NCBI GenBank assembly: GCA_025738555.1
Contig: JAOVFP010000002.1
Location: 4,898,001-4,962,000 of the forward strand
Origin: Cyathus striatus
Taxonomy: Eukaryota > Basidiomycota > Agaricomycetes > Agaricales > Nidulariaceae
Direction of reading: 5' to 3'
Length of the DNA stretch: 64,000 bases
Below the pieces are notes generated by a model. The model was not told the origin of the DNA. It was given only the letters and a program-made list of their open reading frames with translations, and did no database searches. Shown piece by piece: positions 34,315 through 45,690 of the stretch (its first letter is position 1; each line of letters starts with the position of its first letter). A program made the translations under genes and the position numbers.

Positions 34315-36924
34315 ATGTCGAGTATTCTTACAAAGCAAATCAACTCATATGGTAAACGAAGCCGTCGTATTATCGACGTCCCCGTCGATTCAACCCTAAG
34401 AACCATCCAAGTCAACAACATATTTGACGATATCCCCCCTCCCCCGAAGCTAACAAATCTTGCTTCTAAAATGAAGCGACGCGAAAATGCTGTTCCAAAA
34501 TCCGGTACACCCTCTCCCAAAGTTGTCTTACAACAGAAGAAGTCTATTGCTGTTTCTCCGGCGCGAAGAACAAGAATAGGTCCCACTGTCCAGATTCGCG
34601 GAAAGAAGTTGAATACGAAAGTAAAAGCAGCATCTGGCTCATTGGATCATCCTATCATCATTTCAGACGATCTTTCTCGTGCACCACTGTCTAATGTTCC
34701 TGTCAATATTCCAGCTTCCCCGGCAATTGCTGAAGCGCGAGCAGGAAAGGTGCCAGTTAGAGATCCCTTGTGTAAAGCAAAGAGGCGTTTTACTCCGTAC
34801 CTTGACATGGAAATCATTACCTTAGATGAGGACGGCCGAACGATTCACAAAGAGAAACGAGTGTCGAAGATCGGAGTGGAAATGAATCCCATCAATAACA
34901 CCATCGCCCAGAAACCCTGTTCTTCTATTGCGAAAATGGACAGTCCACCTTCAAGCCCCGAGTCAGTGATACAACCCAAACGGTTCGCATGTCGTATCAC
35001 GAAAAAAGTCATTGTTCTCAGTTCAGATGAATCTGACGTAGAAGAAGACCTTCCTCCCCCGGAGATTGCAAATCCTAAGCTTCTTAAACCCATTGCTTTT
35101 CCTCTACCCCGCTTAAAGCTAGAAGTCGTTATTCCTCCAGCACCTTACCCCCTCCACTCCCGAAAAAGATTAGACAATACCCTGTCCTCTCCCTCTGTTG
35201 AGTCGTCAAGTAAAATCTTATCCGAGAGACCTCAGAGAATTCCTTCTCCTATACCTAGGCGCCGACAACTGACACCCATTCGCAGCAGGACATGCAATAA
35301 ACTATTCGAACCGCCATCTCCTCCATCTCCTACTACTCCAACGGACTTTGACCTTTCTGTTGATTTCGGAGGCCTTAATATCGGACCTCAAGAAAATGGA
35401 TCCTTTGATTTTCACGTAGGGGCTGATATCCCGGAGTATCTCGCCCCCTTGCTCGAGGAGTGTGGTCAAGAAGGTTGTGGTCCATATGAATTCTCGGCAT
35501 TTATTGAGAGTTTTCCGTACGATCATATTTTCAACTCTCAAGGGAACCACTTGGACATGAAATTTCGAAAGATTGGAGAAGCCAGCTACTCGGAGGTTTT
35601 TGGTATTGGGGACGTCGTTCTAAAGGTCGTTCCCCTGCGAGATGAGCGAAGTAGTAAAACGTCTGCTATGGGAAGTCATATTGATGACAACAGCGAAGAC
35701 GGACCTGCTCCTAGTGATGCGAAAGACGTCAGAAAGGAGATCATTGTCACCAGAGCAATGTGTGATGTACATGATGGCTTTGTAAAACTCCTCAAAACAT
35801 ATGTCGTGAGGGGACGATATCCGGAGGTTCTCCTTCAGCTATGGGATGAGTACAATGAACAAAAAGGCTCGGAAAGTATACGACCTGGTAAATGTCATTG
35901 ACCCAGCTCATCCGATTTATTGCTAACGGCCGGGTCTAGATACCTTTAAGGTTTCCCAGCTGTATGCTATTATCGTACTTCCAAATGGAGGTCCCGATCT
36001 TGAAGCTTATTCTTTCGCATATCCTGGGAAGACGGGATGGAGACAAGCATGCAGTCTATTCTGGCAGGTTGCAAAGTCACTAGCTCACGCTGAACGTCTG
36101 GTGTCCTTCGAGGTAGAATTTTCGTTGTTTCATACATGTCCTTAAGTTCACAGTCCTATTCAGCATCGCGACCTCCACTGGGGCCAAATATTAGTAAAAA
36201 ATATCCCAGCAGTATTCCAGCCTTTACAATCCTTGAGTGTCAATCAGACTACAAAACAAGCCCACCCAACCTACATGGATGATTTATCTCATGGCGTTCG
36301 AGCCACCATCATTGACTTGGGCTTGTCCCGAATGGATGCAGGGGATGGAGGTGATGGGGCGAGAGTTCATTGGACGCCATTCGATGAAGAGATCTTCCAC
36401 GGTGAAGGTGTGATTTATTTGACTGCCGTCTAAGTCTGAGTCTTGACTGCTGTCTTTTAGGAGACTATCAATTTGACATATATCGCATGATGAAAGTTGT
36501 CACTGAAGGTGCTTGGGAAGACTTTTATCCTATGACAAATGTGTTGGTAAGTATATCATTATATGATTCCTACCAAACTGCTTAATCTGATATATTTACT
36601 AGTGGCTTCACTATTTAACGCGTAAGCTCCTCAAGTCTAAGGGGTTAAGACCTCCTGTTGCATCAAGAAAAATCAAGGGGCATTGGAAACAGCAGCGGCA
36701 TCTCGCACATTCTCTGAAAGGGACTGTTACGACTGCCTCGTGGATATTGATGAATGGCTTGCCCAATGCATATCTCAAATTCTGGAAGCGAAAGTAGGAA
36801 AGCTGTTAATAAAAGCAAAGGGAAAAGAAAAAAACAGCTTTCTAAGAACTTGCCGGGTCCCGTATGTGCAGGAGAGGTGGTTGAATATGCTGTCAAGAAA
36901 GGATGGGTAAAACCTATTTTATAA
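34315..36924 (+). CDS. Haspin-like protein kinase; C-terminus broken by two homopolymer frame shifts
   Basis: An atypical kinase that phosphorylates histone H3 Thr3 in mitosis. About 400 residues of basic, Ser/Pro-rich, disordered N-terminus precede the kinase: FRKIGEASYSEVFGIGDVVL (glycine loop), KEIIVTRAM, the haspin insert RGRYPEVLLQLWDEYNEQKG, HRDLHWGQIL (catalytic loop, with Gln where kinases usually have the Mg-binding Asn), and IIDLGLSRMD (the haspin DYT place reads DLG). Introns are GT-AG. In the last exon the frame would stop at 36797, but convincing coding continues in other frames (ERDCYDCLVDIDEWLAQCI, then GEVVEYAVKKGWVK to TAA 36922). The shifts fall at the G4 run 36677-36680 and the A run 36828-36834. 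An alternative ATG exists at 34231. Confidence 0.87.
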
Positions 36925-37245
36925 TGTATTTTTTATAGCGAGAACTCGCCTCCCTTTGGGTTTTTTTTTTCGTCGTGCCATTTAACTTGACAAGTTAACA
37001 ATTCAGAGTAGATTGGCGCCACTACGACAAGCAGCGGTATGTATATTGTATGACTACACACGGAATAGCATATCTTCAAATAGTTCGATGCACCTATGTA
37101 TGTAGTACAGCATGGCAAAAGGTATGTGAGTGCGGGAATCGGGACAAGATAATCGCAGAATGTTCAGCGCATGTCCGCCGTATGACTTAATCAGCGTGCA
37201 AATTTAAAACTAATCTACTAACAATAAACGGAGACATTTTAATAC

Positions 37246-39759
37246 TTTAACAAGACTCCATAAAAGAGTTCTTGGGGAAAGGATGTCCATAATCAGTCTT
37301 CCAATCTGTCAAGTTGGGATTCGAGTACGCCAAAATATGCCTGAGAAATAGTCAGGTTAAAGGCTAAAAACAGGAGGGAAACTGCACTTGTTGATATAAT
37401 CCTGAGTGGGAAATCTTTTGGATTGCACCCTATATTGATGGAATCGGGGCGCTGGTATACCCGGACGTAATCCACTCGAAGATGATTTGGAAATACTAAG
37501 TGTTCAAAATCGATAGCTCCAAAGTTTTCTGACATGCCTAGGTTGACAATTATATACTGCAATTTGAAGAGATGTGAATTAAAGCAAGAGATGTATCATG
37601 CAGTTTACCATAGGTTCCTGCGGTATAGGTCGTCCGGATATTTCAACCGTTGGATCAGGGCCCACACCTGCTACGTTGATGGTCCAAGAAATTTTGCTGT
37701 CAGAGACCCACGTTATATACTAGGGGTTATATATGATCAACACCGTATAAATAATAATAATAATAAGCAGACTTACTGCATTGTCGTAACCTGGATAAGT
37801 TACAAACTTAAGCGTGAATAAATCTTTTGGGGCAAAAAAGAAAATACCGGGTTTGTACTAAAATAACAAGGGCATTATGAGCACGAAAATGCAGCTTACA
37901 GAAAATATATCACCTCAAAACCATACACTGAATAACAGTCCTCCACATATTCGTAACATCTTTGATTGGTGTCCGTTACAACCGACGTCGCTTGTTGCGT
38001 GATGCTACCAACAAAATCGTTCAGGTGTGAGATCGACGGGTCAGTAATAATCATATTGTCGCTTGAATTATCCCACGAATATCTGTGATTAAAAGGCTGG
38101 CAAGTCGGGCTTAGAATGTACGCCAGAAAGAAAAAAGAGAGAAACACACGGCCCACTGCGCTGATTGCGATACTTCTCCACGCTTCGGTTCTCCTCCAAC
38201 TTGCGCTTCAATCATATCAATTTCGGGGGCAGCACGGCCAACGTATGTTCCGTCTAAATGTTTTGGTCCGGGATGATCCTCCCCATTGCAGGTGCATCGT
38301 GACAGCTTCTGCCCGGGAAGGTATGAAAGCTCAAAGTTGTACAGATGATCTCCTTGTGTCATTGCAGCAAGGGGTAGACCATTGCGTGTTTGGTTAGGTG
38401 CCGTGCCGACGTCACAACTGTCATAAGTGTAGGGCCACTGAAGTGCTAAGAATTTAACGGAGGAAGAAACGTAGATGATAAAGCCTAACCATTCCATCTA
38501 AAGTTGCACCATATCCCGCACGGCCGAGGTTGCCCATTGTCCAAATAGCTGGCCACATACCGGCGACATTATTCAACCCAGGAAGCTGTACCGCTGCTTC
38601 CATGTATCCACCTGTGAAACAAAATTTATTCCTGTCATTGGAGTAAGCTATCAAAAGACACCAAGAAACGTAAAACAATTCTACTCGCCACGAGGACAGA
38701 AGACCTATGGGCAAAAAATTGTTACTGTTAAGGGCCCGCATATACTATATGAAACTTGCCTCCTTGAAAACTGAGACCATGGTTGGTTTTTGCGAAAATG
38801 TGACAACAAGCTTGCCATTTGCTGTGGTGATTGCCTCTGGGTCATACCATTCTCTATTATTGGTGGCCTTATAGAGGAATAAAGTATAATCTTGAACCAT
38901 ATAGGGAGATGCACTCACCCAATAGTGAAGATCCTCAGCTTCCCAGTATGGGTCATCGCCTGGATAAAATGTGCGACCGTCGACGTTAAACTCGTCAGAG
39001 AACACAAGGACCATTTCAGTGCCATCTCTTTTTGATTGTACAGTGTAGGCCACAGACGGGGTATCGAAGTCAATGAGTCCGAAATTGCCCATTGAAGGTA
39101 CCTGTATGGCATTATGCAGACTGCTATTCGAAATCAAAACGCATACGAACCTGTCCTGTAGAATTTATCCGAGGCATATATCGAGGTGTGTTGGCATATG
39201 TAATAACAGGATAGCCAATGCTTAACAGAATGAGAAATAAAGTCCCGGGCGCAATTATTTGATCTTACAAGAGTGCCAGGAATATAGCACAGAGGAAGCT
39301 GAGACACCCTACGTTGGCAAGGCCTCTAAATGAGACCTTCGGGGCAGTACTTTGGCAGGTTCGCTTTCCTTGTCTCCAGCAGGGTCGTGGAGATCATCGT
39401 CTGGCTCAATGACGCCGTCTCTTGAAACATCGAACCCCCACTGGCTTGGGTCTGGGCCAAGGGTGAACTAAGGAACGTCAGAAAAGGTAGAACAGCAGGG
39501 GGGGTAGGAAGGACTTTTTCTGAGAGGGTGAGGGTGCTTATTCTGGAGGTAGGGCCTGCAGGATAAGGAGAATCTGAGCCGGTAGCCTACAGAGAAAGAA
39601 GTGAGCGGGGAGGCTGGAATGGAGGGAGGCAAAAGCTAGATGCACCCAACTGTCTCTGCGGATGTCGCGGAGGGTCTGGGAGAGGCGGAGAAGAGGCTGG
39701 GAAGAGTCTGCACTTGCGAGACCGGGTCTGGGGGTGCTGGGGGCGGATGAGATGGACAT
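37246..39759 (-). CDS. KRE6/SKN1-type beta-1,6-glucan synthesis protein (GH16-like)
   Basis: A type II membrane protein needed for cell-wall beta-1,6-glucan. The start MSISSAPSTPRPGLASAD opens a cytosolic Ser/Pro-rich tail; the exon with STLTLSEKFTLGPDPSQWGF precedes one transmembrane helix (VGCLSFLCAIFLALFIGYPV, across an intron). The luminal domain follows: VFSDEFNVDGRTFYPGDDPY, NKFCFTGGYMEAAVQLPG, AGMWPAIWTMGNLGRAGYGA, and the GH16 active site APEIDMIEAQ with both Glu. It ends ILAYSNPNLTDWKTDYGHPF to TAA 37246-37248. Two one-base frame gaps must be bridged, at the G3 run 37408-37410 and the G4 run 39341-39344 (plus-strand numbering), both homopolymers. The protein is otherwise full length. 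The gene is convergent with haspin. Confidence 0.9.
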
Positions 39760-41446
39760 TGGCAGAGCGGAGAGGAGGAGAGGAGGAGGAGGAGGAAGAG
39801 GAGGAGAGGAAGCAGCAGGCAGCGAAGTGGAAGAGAGCGTGAAGAGGACAAGGAAGAAATGGGTCACGGCAGCGTGCCAGGAATCAAAATTAGAATCCCA
39901 GGCGAAACGGGAATCCAAATACACTCGAGGTCGAATCCCATACTTGCCATATATGCGACCGATCCCAAAAGTCGAATCTCGCTGAAGAAATCCAGTAAAA
40001 TCCTCAATGAATGCAGCTCCAGTCACGTACTGCCCTTCTCCTCCCGCCTTCTTCGGTCACAAATTCGCAGTCACGTTGCTCTTCTCCTCCGTTTCTGGAA
40101 AGTGCATCTCCATCCTGGATTCCTCGGAGTCGCCTTTTCCACGTAATGTCTCCCAGGCCACGCCGCCAGCCAGTCGCATACTCCGTTTATAGTCTTCACC
40201 AGACTAGCCCTGTAAGTATCTTCTGTATGCACCCCGCCCTCTTCTCCGCATTACTTGCCAGGACGCCCTCTTCATACACCGGTCGCCATTCTCTGCGCTA
40301 ACTCACACTCAGCTCCTTGATCCTTAGAGTCCAGCTCGGAGCTGTAGGGTGGGTTCGAGCCTCGGAACGCCAAGGGCGAACAAAATAAACTCATCTTCCG
40401 CTTGTTCATAATCATAACTTTAGACTTTTACGCGAACCAGTAGAAGTACATCAAGAATATTCCAAAAGGCTATGTAGCACTCATTTAGCACCTAGATATT
40501 TCTAAGTTCTCCCACTGCTCAATCATAACATCGTAGGCTTACCTGGTACCCTTTTCCGCAATAGTAACATGGAATGCAGATCATTCCCGCTCCCAGTAAC
40601 AACGTTCAATAAAGCCGCCTGATTTCTTTTCAAGATAGGATACCGATTGTTGCATCCGATTTCAGTCGCACTGGTACCTATGCAATGACCCCAGCAAAGT
40701 AGAGCGACTGTTCGGCGCCATTTTAAAAAGCCATCATATCATCATGCCTGATACGTGACCTGGCCACTAATCGCACACCCACCGCCCACCGTGATATCCG
40801 CCACCCCACTCCTGCCTAGTGTGAAAAGTCTTCCTAGTAGCAATCCATCTCCGCATCACCCGTACATAGAACCGCATGATTGTCCTTTAAGTGAAATACC
40901 CTCCAGGAGTCGACGTTCGATAACTTCCTCCCATGACCTAGACTACTTATCGTGGGGGTGTTGCGTATTCATCCGGTCGGAAATGACAAGCCTGGTGTTC
41001 ATATGTGCACAACACCCAATTAGCAGTGAAGAAATCGCCATAGACTCCAGGGGCTGAATGCCGCACGGTTAGATACCTTCAAACCAGGACCGGAAGAGGA
41101 GTTTCTTCCTTAGGAGTGGAAGCAAATCGGAAAGCCCAGAAACGCATTTTCTAGCTTTGAAATTTGAAATATGAGATGCCGGTACTTGTGTTTATTACCA
41201 TGTTGTGATCACTGTAAAGGCTGTATTGTATACAGAGCACTACAGTCAAATAAGTACAACGTCGGTCGAATTTTTATCTATACTTAGCGAAAGGTGTACA
41301 AATTAATCCATGTTTGGAAGCTTGTAATCTGCCCGTTATTCATGCACATGTTCCGTTCTTTGCTACTTACCTCTGAGGTCTGAGGTCTTAACTTGTTTAA
41401 ACGTTCCGTTCACGCTTGTGTCCATTCAGCGCCTTGCCCTACTGCT
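39760..41446. other. Long divergent intergenic region, no supported gene
   Basis: Nearly 1.7 kb separate the KRE6-type start from the next F-box start. A purine-rich strand (39770-39850, GAGGAGGAGGAAGAGG) lies just upstream of KRE6, which is pyrimidine-rich in that gene's direction. Short frames exist (for example 40007-40192) but have no recognisable product. A T-arm-like sequence GGGTTCGAGCC near 40352 does not complete to a tRNA. Confidence 0.5.
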
Positions 41447-43184
41447 ATGGTATCCTTTGAATCTCTGCCAGTTGAATTAATCGCTGAAATTCTGGGAGAA
41501 CTCGATCTCGAGTCCCTCGTCAAGCTCTCATATCTCTCAAAGAGATTATACCTTGTCGCTTCCGATTCATCTCTCAACCCCTGGCGTCGTCCAATTTTAA
41601 GAAACCTTCGTTCGCATACCTATGAGTCTTTCTTGAAACACCTAAGTGTCCGCATCATCGTTCCGAGGCAAAATTGGATCGAAATTCTGACTCTCGCCCA
41701 ACCGTCCTTTATCCTGTATGAAGCCACGTTACCAAATCTGAAGTCCTCAGAATGGGAAGAATGTTTTAGGCGCAGGTTTTTACCTGGTTGGCAGAAATGG
41801 AAGAGAGATACCTCCTGGAAAGAGAGCTTTCTGAAGTGAGTTCTGCGAGGTTGTAGAACCAGACTCCTGTGAATTAATTAATGGCCCATCAACAGGATGT
41901 TGCATCGAGTGTGGCATCGCAGTATGACAAGCTGTACTGCGGATGAAGCTTGGACTAAGTCAGCATTTTGCTGCTCCCACCAATCCTTCTAATCTGATTT
42001 ACAAAAGGTATATCGTGCTGAACCGTAATGGCTCCGCTAACGAGCTTGAAGTCTCTTCGCGTAATTTCAATCCGTTCACACTTTTTAACGAATTGAAGTA
42101 TGTTATATGTAACCTTGTTACGCGCGGGTTTTCACTTATGTCTACCAAGGCAGCAAAACAACCTGGCCGATTTGGAAACTCAGATAAGGGTTAGTCACAT
42201 TATCCGAACGTGTACAAATGGAAGCTCAATTCAAAGTACTATAGCCCATCGTAGAGTTTGCTGATGTTCGAATATTGGCTTTTGGGGCACTTGGAAAGTT
42301 AAATACCCTAGCAGTCAATCCCAACGCTCGCGTACTTTTGCATCCCCCCGGTATCGAGACGGGAGCAGCCACGAGAGGCCATTCCGTTCCTTTCATGAGC
42401 AATTTCGTTGAGGACCATGGAGTATACCCTCTACCAGAAGATGACACTGTTCCTAGCTCTAGTTTGTTTCTTGTAACTTTTCGTTCAGCATTTATCATAT
42501 TCATTGATCGCTCGTTATACAGTTAGCAATGAGTACCATGTATCATATGCAGCATATACGAAGCTGTCATACCCATTACCATCTTCAATACACGCAAACT
42601 ATCCTTTTATACTCTGGAGGTGGGGATAGACGATGGAGAAGTTGGGGAGGGGTGGAAGAGGAAGGGCTTCATTGGGTGGGAGGGTTGATGTTCGTGACCG
42701 TTATTGGTTTTATTAGTTGAAGGCTGACCATCCCTTGCTATCTATACCAGGATAATTGCTCACATCATAGGATCATCATCGTCCGATGTCGATGGTATCA
42801 TACCTGCAAGACACCAATACTCGTCTTTTACGTGGGGTGATTTATGGGCGATAGCTCCTTGGTTAGAAGAACGGATAACGAAGAGAATAGACGGTCCTGG
42901 TCTTGGTAACGATTAAGTGAACAACAATGTGAAGGTTGCTTATCTCCTTACTTACTCTTTTACTCTTCAACACCAGCCGCAGGAACTCGTGGAGTTCACG
43001 CGAGGTAAAATGAGTGTGTTATATCCAAGTTATATCGAGCTGTAAGTACTGCTATACAGGATCTTTTCTATGATGGAGTCCCCGGTAGAGGCAGTTACGG
43101 GTGTATTGTTCATTATAGTGTCGTTATCACTGACATTTTCTTTTTTTCAGCTGCATAGCAGAACGGGATGGCACGAATATGTGA
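41447..43184 (+). CDS. F-box protein (second), one homopolymer frame shift
   Basis: A probable SCF adaptor. The start MVSFESLPVELIAEILGELD is a clear F-box (residues about 4-45, with VKLSYLSKRLYLVASD). Exons then give WKESFLK, MLHRVWHRSMTSCTADEAWT, RYIVLNRNGSANELEV, NNLADLETQIRPIVEFADVR and ILAFGALGKLNTLAVNPNAR. After another intron come SSIHANYP and GGDRRWRSWGGVEEEGLHWV, which lie in different frames, with the change at the T4 run 42605-42608. Next are HIIGSSSSDVDGI and SFTWGDLWAIAPWLEERITK. That exon would end at TAA 42916, but coding sense resumes in PQELVEFTRGKMSVLYPSYI and ends at TGA 43184, so a further intron (about 42902-42975) is likely. The family is known in agarics; no substrate is known. 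Confidence 0.78.
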
Positions 43185-43830
43185 TATCTAAAATGTGATA
43201 GTTATCGAGGGTGTTTCATACGTAGCAGATTCATAGCAAAGATCCTGTTACAAATCCGGTATGTCGGCAAGGTACGAATATTCCCCACGTGGGTTAACAA
43301 GATCGGTCGCGTACGTGCAATCTCTTTTCTCAACTTTTCTTTGTTCTTTCGGCTTCTTGAGGGCGGTGGAGACTCAGCCATTTGAAATCCGTATCTCACT
43401 CTCAATTGTTTAGCGTCGTTGTTGAGTTCAGAGTACACTCCTCTTGTGCACTACTATTCTTCTCCTTCTTCCTTTTCGGGATCGATAGCGCTGATGGGAG
43501 TAGAATCTGCTATCCAGTCTGTTAAACAACGGCGCCTTAGACTCCTACATTTATTCCCGACTAAAAGAACAATAAGCATTCTGCGACCTCGAAAACACTC
43601 TTTGCTAATATCTCTTCATATCTTCATTTCTTCTTTGTGCTGGGGTCCCAATGAGGCAAGCGGGAATTACAATAGCGCCACTATTTAAAAGACGACATTT
43701 TGAACTTCATTTCTTTGCATTTTATCTGTTCCTCTCTTTTCGTATTTTATTATCGACGTTGCCGGGCAGCGTCTGAACGTCTATCTAACGACCTTTATAT
43801 TTCTATTATTTGCTTAATCAAATTATCATA
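43185..43830. other. Upstream region of the zinc-finger gene, no supported gene
   Basis: Nothing coding is recognised. The last 150 bp are T-rich and should hold the promoter of the zinc-finger gene. Confidence 0.45.
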
Positions 43831-45014
43831 ATGACATCTACTCAGGTGGGGCTTTCGTATGCTACTGTTCATTTAAAGTTTCTTATGCTCTTTCAGTGGC
43901 CATGCGATATCTGCCCAAAGTCCTTCGGACGCAAAGGCGATCTTACCCGTCATAAACGAATCCACACAGGCGAGAAGTAAGTTTTGGTCTCTGTCAATTT
44001 GTCGCACCTTCTGAATAGGATTTTTTTTGAAGACCGCATGTCTGCTCAGAATGTGGTAAAGCCTTTGGCCAGCAGTCAGGTTTGAAGACACACATGAATG
44101 CCCAGTAAGTGTTTCATTACTCGTAACTGATATTTAATATACCAATTTGCCATTATAGCACCGGAAACAAGCCATTCTCCTGCAGTTTCGGCAATTGTGA
44201 CATGGCTTTTGGAGACCCTTCGTCTCGCACCCGTCATGTAAAGGAAAAACACCGCTGTGTCGGTGCATACCGATGCCTTTATCCAGGCTGCAAGACTAGG
44301 TACTCGTTTATCGCACTCTTCTACAACGTGTAGCTCTCAACATTTTCTTCTCTTAGCATTAAGCGGCGTTCTGCATTTGTCTCGCACTTAAAGACACACG
44401 GTTATAACATCAATATGGTAGATATTGATCAACTAGCACCTGCACTTCTCCCTGCCCCGGTGGCAGCGCGCCGTTCCAATCGCAAGGTATCCTCTGTTCG
44501 TGGCACGGAAGATTCAATAAAGCCTTACACACTAAGTACTGAGTGGCATAACGTATACTGTAAGTATGTATTCTTATCTAGCGTGAGCCGACACTTACAT
44601 TGTATTTAAGCGACTTCCCAAACTGGAGCCCCGTTTAACTTCCCAGCCCCTCAAGGCCCTCAAGTGATGAATGATTTTTTGGACGAACTTGTTCAAATTG
44701 GTCACTTACCAAGAGATACGCTGTTTCATGGGGAGCCGATCGACTTACGAATGCTAGATAACTCTGTCTTTTTCTCGACAGAATCACCCTCTTCAGGTAG
44801 TGCAGTCCCCGAACTATGCTATTCCTCTTCGGCTTCGTCTTCTCCTTCACCCACGCCATCTATCTGTAACGCTCAGCTTACAACCACTGCCCACGATGCA
44901 TTCATATTCAATACCTTGGGCTTAGACCTGAACCTGACGGCACCAACTCCGTTCAGTCAGTTCAATACCCCAGAATCACTTATATTTCAAGCAAAGCAAA
45001 ACACTTTTTGGTAG
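43831..45014 (+). CDS. C2H2 zinc-finger protein, probable transcription factor
   Basis: The start MTSTQ is followed by an intron, then two classical fingers joined by a TGEKP linker (CDICPKSFGRKGDLTRHKRIH; CSECGKAFGQQSGLKTHMNAH). Two longer fingers follow (CSFGNCDMAFGDPSSRTRH; CLYPGCKTS...SHLKTH). Finger residues sit on four separate exons. The rest (about 200 residues) is Ser/Pro-rich with acidic and hydrophobic stretches, such as FLDELVQIGHLPRDT and FIFNTLGLDLNLTAP, which could be activation or repression segments. The frame is intact to TAG 45012-45014. Such proteins bind DNA through the fingers. The target genes are not evident, and nothing links it to its neighbours. Confidence 0.85.
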
Positions 45015-45690
45015 CGGACCCTACGTACTTTTGTAGTTATAGTATTTTAATATTCGACGCTCACGAGGGCCACCCCTGGCGCGGTAGCTCCAGTCTTTAA
45101 TATTTTCTTTCTCGGGGGACTAGTATTATATATGGTTTTTTCTCCTCATTGCTCACTCTGGAATTACCTATATGTTGTAGCAATAATTATTGAAGCTGAC
45201 GTCTTCGTTTACCCTTTGTCGCTGGCAAAATGCCTTCGGCAGATTTTCAAAATTGTATGTAAATTGTACTTAAGTAGTATTGCCTAGCATAACCATTGTA
45301 CACCCTCGTTACTTTTACCCCAAACATGTGCGTAATGAAAAATAGTTCGGTGGTATTGTCGTTAGTAGTTACCTGTTAGTGCAATGCAGAACAAGGAGCC
45401 GCCGAGAGTCTGCACTGAAATGGGGAACACGATCGTATGAATTGGAATTTGGAAGCAAGCGTGAGGAAAGTCGATCAGCTGTCGAAAATAATTCACTGCC
45501 AGACCGAGTTATACGACAACAGTGGGCGGTCCTACTCCCACCTTATGACCCTTGTTCGCATATCTTCTATCTTTCTCGTCCTAGTACCTTTTCTTTTCTT
45601 TCATTCTTAGGTCATCTAATCCTGATTATCGTCACCAACGTGCTCAAAGTTCGCAGAGTGTGCTTTGAGTTTCCACATCGTATAAGAAAC
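45015..45690. other. Spacer between zinc-finger and deubiquitinase genes
   Basis: No gene is seen; an in-frame stretch runs into the next start from 45379 but has no conserved content before the ATG at 45691. The 3' end of the zinc-finger gene and the promoter of the next gene lie here. Confidence 0.45.

Noticed and set aside
34215..34586. Minus-strand open frame opposite the haspin N-terminus, and similar long antisense frames over KRE6 and the deubiquitinase
   Set aside because: Shadows of real genes; no motif, and splice-aware reading supports the other strand.
39636..40026. Longer minus-strand frame upstream of the KRE6 start
   Set aside because: The upstream part is simple-sequence translation (Leu/Ser/Pro runs); the ATG at 39759 gives the family-like N-terminus.
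40310..40376. tRNA-like sequence with GGGTTCGAGCC and a possible long variable arm
   Set aside because: The T-stem pairs poorly and no matching 5' acceptor stem or D-arm was found upstream.
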